Assembly: GCF_014529535.1 (NCBI RefSeq)
Contig: NW_023503292.1
Span: 2,744,738-2,808,737 of the forward strand
DNA from: Bradysia coprophila
Lineage: Eukaryota > Arthropoda > Insecta > Diptera > Sciaridae
Reading direction: 5' to 3'
Length of the DNA stretch: 64,000 nt
Shown: positions 56,772 to 64,000 of the stretch, piece after piece
Numbering within the stretch: the stretch's first letter is position 1
How the letters are laid out: the number at the start of each line of letters is the position of its first letter
The notes under the pieces: model-generated
The model's input: the letters and a program-made list of their open reading frames with translations, nothing else
Databases searched by the model: none
Told to the model about the DNA's origin: nothing
Position numbers and translations under genes: made by a program

Positions 56772-59700
56772 AATGGCAAATTTCTCTTTATTTAAATATG
56801 CGAAGAAAAATCTTGCTCACAATGATGCAGCCCGTAAAAAAACGATCTTTTCAAAAATCAAAGGTTACAAAACATAAAAATTATCTACTCTATCCGGTCC
56901 CAAAGTCCCCAAAATACACGCAGCGTTGCCTCTTTGTATCGCAATTGAAATTTTCTGCAATAAATAATCCATTGATCGCGGTTCCCCTGAAGTGGCCTTT
57001 ATAATTTTTCCTAATTTCTCAATGAATTTCTTTGTTTCAGGTCCCATACAGCCTAAAGTCTCGAAAGCTAGAGGAGTAAACAAATAATTTTCTTTTAAAC
57101 TCTTATAATGATTGTGTTTAAATCTTTCTGCGTTGTCCGCAATCGACCGCTGTTTCTTGCTAGATTCATTAATGTATGAAGGCGCCAATGTATCTCTTAT
57201 GGTTACATCCCAAATAAGAGATTTCCCATGACTCCATGGAATCAGGGTCATTCCATCAGGTCTTTTACCATCATCTCTAGACATACCTGGCGGTTGTAAC
57301 ATGGTTGGAAATCCTGCTGAAGAAAATGCATGAGAAAAAACTTTGTTGACTTCATCATGCGCAGCAATTTTTTTAATTTTCATTTTGCATGATAAGCCGT
57401 GTAAGCCATCCTTTTGAACTATTCCACCACAAACACACTTATGTTCCTCGCATTAACCAGAACCTAAACGAAGACCAACAGCAATTCTAGCAGAGTTGTT
57501 ATCCAATAGCAAACCCAATAGCTCGATGGAACTATTTGCAACCACTTTGAAGATTCTTAGGTTGATGATGCAAGTAGTCTTGCACGAGCAACAGGTTCGC
57601 TGGAGTCAAACATCTCATCGAATTTACTCTTAATCATCGGCAGATCCCAATTCTGTTGCTTCTTCTTCTTCTCGTCACCTTCTGCAACAAAATCTCGAGG
57701 TATTTCCTCAATTAATTCCAAAACACTAGTTTCGATCACCTGAAAACTAAACTTTCTCAATATCTCACTCGACAGTTCTAAAGTAGAATAAACAGACGAC
57801 AGATAAGCTGGCATCGCAATATCCTCAACTTTCCTAACACCTATACCTCCAAAGCTTAAAGGAAGAGAAGCCTGGTCCCAAGAAAAATCAGACATCTTCA
57901 CATTCGCAATGGCTTCGAGAGTTGAACGGAAAATCTCGTCAACAGCTCTCAAGCGATCACCTAACAAACACGCCTTCGAGGAACGCAACAAATAATTAAA
58001 CCTACAACTACCGAGAGACTTCCTAAAAACACACAAAGCAGGATGAACATCCATCAAAGTTAAACGATCACACATCAACTTGATAGATTCAACTTTTGTT
58101 GAAAACATCCTTTCTAAACCTAACTCAAAAACAGGCGAGCCCAACATCTCCAACGAAGACTCATCAACCCGCTTAATCCCTGGTAACAATGACGAAATCT
58201 CAGAGTACATATGAGCCGCTTCACCTTCACTAGCACTCACAAAAAAGACTTCACACTTCTTAGCATTCAAAGGCAACCCTGACAAATCACAAAATTCTAA
58301 AATCTTCCTAATATCCCCCAATACTACAGAAAGCACGTCACCAATACTACCATCATCTAAATACCAACCATTCAACCTTGCATCTAATGAATGCGTCATC
58401 TTCATAATACCTATGCAGAAACCGGGAGGTCCCAAAGGATCTCCTTGTTGAAACCCTCTCCTTGAAAGCAGAGTTTCATCAAGAAAATAAAGATTAGAAA
58501 AATGTCTATAAGACTGTTGCATTAACGCCAACAACTCAGGACAAACGTCTCTAACCTCACCTAGCATGAACTTCCTAAACAACATATTGAAAGCATTACC
58601 GAAATCGAACTTAACCAAGGCCATCGGCTTGTCATGCTGAACTGTACAAAACCGACGAACTGCATGAACCAACGCTTCTGCACCTCCCGGAACACCAAAC
58701 CCAAACTGAACAGGCTTTACCTTCTTAACTAAACTATCTCTGACATTACAACAAGCCACCTATCCTGCCAAACGTCTCCAAACTATCCCTACTGCAATTG
58801 GCCTAACATCGTCTTCACCTTTCATAAGGGCAGTCAACGAAGCCCCGAAAAATATCTTACACACGTCCTGTTGAACCTTCCCACGCTTAATAACATCCGT
58901 CAAAGAAGCTATTGCCTTCAACAACCGATTCCCAAAATCACCACAAGTAAAAGAAACTAAATCCTTTAAATGTCGGGGCCTCAAACCACCTATTCTTCCT
59001 GAAGAACTCAACGGGAAGCTTCTAATAGCACCCAAAACATCCTTAACATCAGTAGCCTGCAAATTACTATCTAACTTTACCTCCTCAAAAACCTCACCAT
59101 TATCATCCGGATGCTTGCCCTTTAACTTAGTCACAGTCTCTTTTGACTGAGGCGCTACTGACTCACTCGAGCACAAAACTCTAACAGCTCCTTTAACATC
59201 TCCCTCACCAACCTTCCTAGTCGCAACCTTCACAACAACACTGTCCCTATCAACAACCTTACTAACAACAAATGGAACACTAGCGTCATTCAAAACATCC
59301 GTCAACGCCTTGACAACATCGACATAGTTCCTAAAAACACCCAGATTATGCCTGATCACATTAATACCACCTTTGCCCTTCGACCTATTATTCAGCAAGC
59401 AACCTCATCTATGATTCTACATCATTTCTCTTCACTAACCTTTCAACCACCGCAGTTAACTCTTGACAAACCGCAATCCTTACAGATTTCTGAATAATTC
59501 TCGTCAAAGGAACTGAAAGCCTACACCTATTAAGAAGAACTCCAAAGTCTTCCAAACACTCTGATGAACCTACTTTTCCCGACGAACCCGAAAAACCGTC
59601 AACACCTACTGACGGATTAACAACATCACTAACGCCCTTATGTCTAGCCATATGCACTTTCAGACCACGAGCATTCTTAACTAAGAAACCACAAGCACTA

Positions 59701-59786
59701 CAAACTACCCTATCAGAAACAACTTCTTCAGAAGAAAAATCTAAAGCAGAGATTGCAACTTTCCCCTTACACTTTCTATCTAACCG
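56772..59786 (-). mobile_element. R2/NeSL-like LINE inserted in the foldback, 8-bp target duplication
   Basis: Flanked by exact ACCTTTAA (56764-56771 and 59787-59794), which is single in the undisturbed left arm of the foldback (TTAAAGGT at 55050). Its 3' end has AATAAA but no poly(A) tail. The coding begins almost at the 5' boundary without a clear start codon, so it is probably slightly 5'-truncated. A diverged tail of a relative is at 45484. Confidence 0.85.
56865..59786 (-). pseudogene. R2/NeSL-like LINE protein: zinc finger, RT, restriction-like endonuclease, broken
   Basis: The protein order is an N-terminal C2H2 finger (VCSACGFLVKNARGLKVHMARH), then the RT with QFGFGVPGGAEA, LVKFDFGNAFN, RRGFQQGDPLGP and the catalytic WYLDDG, and LNAKKCEVF. 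A CCHC-type site (CVCGGIVQKDGLHGLSC) and a PD-(D/E)xK-like endonuclease (DGKRPDG...IWDVTIRDT) follow. The tail ends FTPLAFETLGCMGPE and IQRGNAACILGTLG. This order is that of single-ORF LINEs with a restriction-like endonuclease; the exact clade is uncertain. Breaks: stop and frameshift near 59400, TAG at 58762-58760 (RRLAG*VACC), frameshift near 57550, TAA at 57455-57453. The long frames between breaks suggest a fairly recent loss. Confidence 0.82.
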
Positions 59787-59898
59787 ACCTTTAACGTTAA
59801 CATTATGAACTTAAATTGAAAAGAGGCGGGTCTTTTCTTCTACAGGAGGCGGGTTCTAAATTTTGGACTTGGACTATCTTCGGACATGTAGAAGTTTC

Positions 59899-60269
59899 GC
59901 AAGTCCTTGTGTATACTTCCAAAACAACTGATATCGTTGTAGGTGACGCATTGTGCGCTTTTCAATTGGTCGAAAAATTGCCGAATCGACTCTCAAACTA
60001 AAATTTATAAAAATCTCGATTCAATCATTTTTTCACTTTCTCCGTCACTTTTGAAAAAAATACAAAACAAAAAATAAACGAGCCGTCAGAACAGTCGGAG
60101 CGTTTGCTGCGACTGAGCCCCGTACAGACCCGTACATCTATTGCGTACGTGACCCTAGTTCGTCCGTCGCCCTACTCTTACCGTAAACCTACTGCGCCCG
60201 TAAACGTCGGTAAAGTAAAATTCTTATGAAATGTGTACGTCTTAAAAATTGCGCATAGCGCAATTACGA
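59899..60269. other. Non-coding stretch
   Basis: GC-richer part near 60080-60200 with repeated CCCGTAC and ACCCGTACA. Nothing recognised. Confidence 0.4.
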
Positions 60270-61562
60270 AGCCCCGTACGACGTTCCTTTTAAATGTAAC
60301 ACAAATTTCGAATTGACCTAAAATTTTAATTTATTGAGTATAAATACACATAGGGCCATAGGGCCTAGTATCGGCCTCAGTCCGAGGATCCAAATTTAAT
60401 TTTTTTTTCAACTACATTCTATTCGGTGTTCGATTACCTTCCAAATGAAACAAAAAATACGAAAAACGGATGAAATTTGCTCGAGTTATATGTAAAATAC
60501 ACATAGGGCCCTAGTAGCGAACTTAGTCCAAGGACCTAAACTTAATTTTTTTTTCAACAACATTCTATTCGGTGTTCGATTATCTTTCAAATGAAACAAA
60601 AATTACGAAAAAACGGATGAAATTTACTCGAGTTGTATGTAAAATACGCATAGGGCCCTAGTAGCGGCCTTAGTCCGAGGACCCAAATTTAATTTTTTTT
60701 ACAACAACATTCTATTCGGCCTTTGATTACCTTCCAAATGACACAAAAATTACGAAAAACGAATGAAATTTACTCGAGTTCAGTGTAAAATACACATAGG
60801 GCCCTAGTAGTGGCCTTAGTCCAAGGACCCAAATTTAATTTTTTTTCAACAACATTCTATTCGGCCTTTGATTACCTTCCAAATGAAACAAAAATTACGA
60901 AAAACGAATGAAATTTACTCGAGTTCAATGTAAAATACACATAGGGCCCTAGTAGCGGCCTTAGTCCGAGGACCCAAATTTAATTTTTTTTTCAACAACA
61001 TTCTATTCGGCTTTTGATTACCTTCCAAATGACAAAATTCCAAACTCCAAACTCCAAAATTACGAAAAACGAATGAAATTTACTTGAGTTCTATGTAAAA
61101 TACACATAGGGCCCTAGTAGCTTTTCACTTCTAAGGCCCTAACTCACGGTCCACTCACCCGATTTAAAAAAACTTTTTTTTCCTGGATTGGTATTGACAA
61201 TACCTATCATTTGCCGTGTCATTTACATTTCCTTCGTTTATTTTGCCATAAATATCACCAAAAGACCTTAAATCACTTAGGTGGCCCTAACTCACGAAGG
61301 GCCGACCCGAATATGCCCATCTTCGAACTTAGCCTCACTATTTTGACTATCTTCCAGGGAAAAAAAAAATTTTTGAAATCGGATTTGATTTACTCAAGAT
61401 ATCGGCGTGACGGACAGACGGACAGACGGCCCAAATTTTTATTGCGGATTCGTTATCTATGAACATAGGCAAACACTTTGCCCTTACCGTCTGCTTCGAA
61501 TTCCATCAATTACACACGGCATCGTAATCCTATAAGCCCCTTCGTACTTCGTACGGGGCTAA
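60270..61562. repeat. AGCCCCGTACGAAG-ended repeat, copy 2, with a ~150-bp tandem array
   Basis: Starts AAGCCCCGTACGACG and ends CTTCGTACGGGGCT, inverted ends. Near its right end it carries CGGACAGACGGACAGACGG, the short counterpart of the (CAGA)n in copy 1 at 52109. Confidence 0.65.
60345..61125. repeat. ~150-bp tandem array, five and a half units
   Basis: Units begin ACACATAGGGCCCTAGTAGC at about 60345, 60499, 60647, 60792, 60940 and 61100. Each contains CATTCTATTCGG and AATTTACTCGAGTT. The related single unit in copy 1 is near 52440-52500. Confidence 0.9.
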
Positions 61563-62703
61563 AAACTTCATTCCAATCACACAATTGTTCGTCATCTACC
61601 TCAGTCTCTTCCTTCAGTTTGAACTGCAATTTCATAAATATTTAACACACAACTGAACTGATTGCAGTGATACGATAGTTTCTTGCGTTAGTTTTTCCTC
61701 CCTTTATTCTTGTAAACGGGCACGACTTTTGAGACCTTCAAATTTCAGTCAGGTTTGACCTAACCATAACCACACAATTAATTTATGAAAAATTAAATAA
61801 ATAGATCAAGCGAATTTTCAAAATATAATCTCTTCTCTAACTAAAACAAGCTAATTTATTTGAAAATGTAACGCGTAAGTGACAGATGCAAAATTTTTCT
61901 TTTATCCTAATGTCAAAGAACAAAAGAAAAATTTCGAATTCCGTTGTTGTGTGTAGGCACACTAACTTCACCGAAGTCGAATAGGTTGTGATTCGATGGG
62001 GATCAAGCAAATTTTTAAAGAATTATCTCTTCTCTAACTAAAACAAGCTAATTTATTTGAAAATGTGACTTCGACAATAAGTTGTGATTCTATATAAAGT
62101 TATTAGAACAGTTCTAGCATAATAATCACTGATAAGAAACAAATAGCATGGCCTGCAAAAAAAATCTCAAAGATACAGTACCATTGTATTAATCTACTAT
62201 TCTTATTTATTGAAGCATCAAAAATCAATTCATGTACGAGTTGTAAAATGCTGGGGTATTACCAACCGCATATTCACACATGAATAACAACATCATATTT
62301 ACTAAACGGAATCGCATACAGTTTAAAGCGTATTTCCAGTTGTATGATTTTTATTTTAGAGACATACTGCACAAGGAAAATGCCATCTTGTTCTCACATC
62401 AATAAATTAATTCAACTTTTAGCTCAACCCTAACCATGCCTCACATTTGCCTTTGCCAGCACCCTTATATATAAATTATATTTACATTGCAACATGCAAG
62501 TATCATAAAATTGTGACATGTATTTGGTTAAGTATTATTGGTTAAAACGATTTCATAAAAACGCGGATGAATTACGCAAACAGGGGTTTTTCTTCATATA
62601 GATATTCGCCCTGCACAAAAAAAGAAATCGCATTATAAATGAAAATGTATTGCTGTTAGTTGGAAAAGATTTGTTTCTTTGATTTAGTAATACGCCAGAA
62701 ATA
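61563..62703. other. Non-coding stretch with a 40-bp direct repeat
   Basis: TCTCTTCTCTAACTAAAACA with the next 20 or so bases occurs at about 61828 and again at about 62026. Otherwise unassigned. Confidence 0.5.
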
Positions 62704-63009
62704 CGCTTAAGAGCGCTCACACTTTGGCAATTTTCTAGCCTACATTTGTGCGCAAAAATATTCGTTTTTTGATGAATTCTCTAAACCAAAATCTTTTTTT
62801 GAAAAAGTAAAACCATTAAAGCATGCAAAAATGTGTTACTTTTAAGGAAAAAATTGGTTTGTGGTCTATAACTTAACCCACTTGGAGAAACCTTTGCAAA
62901 ACACATAAATTTACACATTTGCAAAGTTTTCTCCAAGTGGGTTAAGTTATCGACCACAAACCAATTTTTTCCTTAAAAGTAACACATTTTTGCATGCTTT
63001 AATGGTTTT

Positions 63010-63588
63010 CTTCTTCTTTCTTCTTTTTCAGCCTGTTTCTATCCACTGCTGGATGTAGGCCTCTCCAACTTCTTTCCATTTCGTACGATCCATTGCCATT
63101 TGCTGCCAGTTTGTACCTGCAATATTCTTAATTCCGTTTGTCCATCTCTCTGGTGGTCTACCTATAGCTCGTCTTTTATATGGTCGCCAGTTCATGATCT
63201 TTTTGGTCCAACGTTCGTCTGTCCTTCTTGCAATATGTCCCGCCCAGCTCCATTTCAGAGATGCTATTCTTTCCATGACATCAACGACCCTGGTTTGTTG
63301 TCGAATCCATTGATTCGTCATTCTGTCTCTGAGTGTTATTCCAAGCATACTCCGTTCCATGGCTCTTTGTGTCACTCTCAATTTATCTTCGGATGCTTTT
63401 GTTAAAGTTAACGTTTCCGCTCCATAAGTGAGCACTGGAAGGACACAAGTGTCGAAAACTTTGCGTTTCAGACTATTATTCATTTTGCTTTTGAAAATTA
63501 GTCTGAGTTTTCCGAACGCTGCCCATGCAAGACCAATCCTACGTCTTATTTCTGCAGTTTGGTTGTCCAGACCTAACTTCAGTTTTCC
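63010..63588 (-). mobile_element. Short 5'-truncated RTE copy with 10-bp target duplication
   Basis: Exact TAATGGTTTT at 63000-63009 and 63589-63598. RTE homology ends at about 63585 within the LGHKLKL codons; the last three bases are extra. Confidence 0.9.
63028..63585 (-). pseudogene. RTE ORF fragment, last ~185 codons
   Basis: Open from KLGLDNQTAEIRRRIG to the normal stop. The apparent N-terminal extension (to 63660) belongs to the foldback element. No catalytic residue remains. Confidence 0.9.
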
Positions 63589-63691
63589 TAATGGTTTTAC
63601 TTTTTCAAAAAAAGATTTTGCTTCAGAGAAATCATCAAAAAAAAGCATATTTTTGCGCACAAAATTGCCAAGGGGTGAGCGCTCTTAAGCG

Positions 63692-64000
63692 AAAATGGTG
63701 GTTATCACAGCCTTTAAATGTTAATCAACTTAAAAACTCGTTCCTTTACACACGCTATTATCGTGGGATCCCAGAAAAATGCAATTTCCGAATCACATCC
63801 TATAAATGACATTTTACCCGAACTTTCTACATGTCGAAAAACCAAGATTATTAAAAAGAAAATGTTAAAATCCAAAATGATTCCTATTTTCCTGGGAGCT
63901 CCAAAAATGTACTCTACTAACCAAACTCTATCAGTGACGTTTTATCCAGAGCCTAATATTTGAGAATAGTTGTTGAGAATCTTTGGGAATTAATTCTCCG
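63692..64000. other. Non-coding end of window
   Basis: Nothing recognised. Confidence 0.35.

Larger units (their letters stand above)
54955..59889. mobile_element. Foldback (FB-like) element with 9-bp target duplication, interrupted by a LINE
   Basis: The outer flanks repeat AGAAGTTTC exactly (54946-54954 and 59890-59898). The ends are inverted copies of each other: about 100 bp (54955-55055 and 59788-59889) with few mismatches in the inner 88 bp (TAGTCCAAGTCCAAAATTTA onward). Inside, a second inverted segment (55051-55510 and 55745-56771) is filled with 34-bp tandem repeats, around a 230-bp GC-rich spacer. Removing the LINE at 56772-59786 joins the right arm into one continuous inverted repeat of about 1.9 kb. 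Long TIRs with inner tandem repeats plus a 9-bp duplication match the foldback/Mutator-like pattern. Confidence 0.85.
62704..63691. mobile_element. Foldback element with RTE fragment inside
   Basis: CGCTTAAGAGCGCTCAC at the left is matched by GTGAGCGCTCTTAAGCG at the right. Without the RTE the arms run on through TTTGTGCGCAAAAATA, TTTTTGAAAAAGTAAAACCA and a long perfect hairpin (62812-63009). The element is about 410 bp without the insert. Confidence 0.8.

Noticed and set aside
54955..59889. A single new transposon type in which inverted repeats enclose a reverse transcriptase
   Set aside because: The LINE has its own 8-bp duplication (ACCTTTAA), and its removal restores the foldback arm exactly, so it is a secondary insertion and not cargo.

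Overview
The window looks like repeat-rich, AT-rich chromosomal DNA of an insect. Spliceosomal introns are short (56 to 62 bp in the clarin-like gene), start contexts and polyadenylation signals are fly-like, and the mobile elements (RTE, Jockey-like, Copia with a half-tRNA-iMet primer site, Penelope-like, an R2/NeSL-like LINE, and many hAT-type MITEs) fit an arthropod. A lower dipteran such as a fungus gnat is my inference only. No bacterial operon, CRISPR array, rRNA or convincing intact tRNA was seen.

Only three loci look like ordinary genes. They are a single-exon three-finger C2H2 zinc-finger protein (9346-10089), a six-exon four-pass membrane protein of the clarin type (31240-33061, 295 aa, every splice phase checked), and a four-exon 614-aa basic, RNase-H-like protein of transposase-like type (36449-40059). 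Intron 3 of the last carries a five-copy 203-bp tandem array. Nearly everything else is mobile DNA.

Layout. 1-2.4 kb: broken Penelope-like element. 3.1-6.5 kb: full-length RTE LINE with an open 992-codon frame and a 12-bp target duplication. 6.6-8.6 kb: hAT MITE, two foldbacks and a truncated RTE. 9.3-10.1 kb: zinc-finger gene. 10.5-17 kb: MITEs and foldbacks. 17.5-29.8 kb: nested block. A Jockey-like LINE is split by a Copia element (5-bp target duplication). The Copia is split inside its protease region by an RTE copy, and that copy is interrupted by a 2.4-kb non-coding block flanked by 175-bp direct repeats of RTE sequence. 31-33 kb: clarin-like gene. 33-36 kb: foldback MITEs and an 18-bp minisatellite. 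36.4-40.1 kb: RNase-H-like gene. 41.5-47 kb: dispersed repeat, truncated RTE, a 0.68-kb tandem duplication, a LINE tail and a 788-bp hAT element. 51-53 kb: hAT foldback and a (CAGA)n-bearing repeat. 54.9-59.9 kb: a foldback element with a 9-bp target duplication and 34-bp tandem repeats in its arms, interrupted by a 3-kb R2/NeSL-like LINE with its own 8-bp target duplication. 60.3-61.6 kb: second copy of the (CAGA)-type repeat with a ~150-bp tandem array. 62.7-63.7 kb: foldback interrupted by a truncated RTE.

The element boundaries are the most informative part. Many insertions carry exact target-site duplications that can be read directly, so order of insertion can be reconstructed. The RTE family (six pieces, nearly identical) appears to be the youngest and most active.
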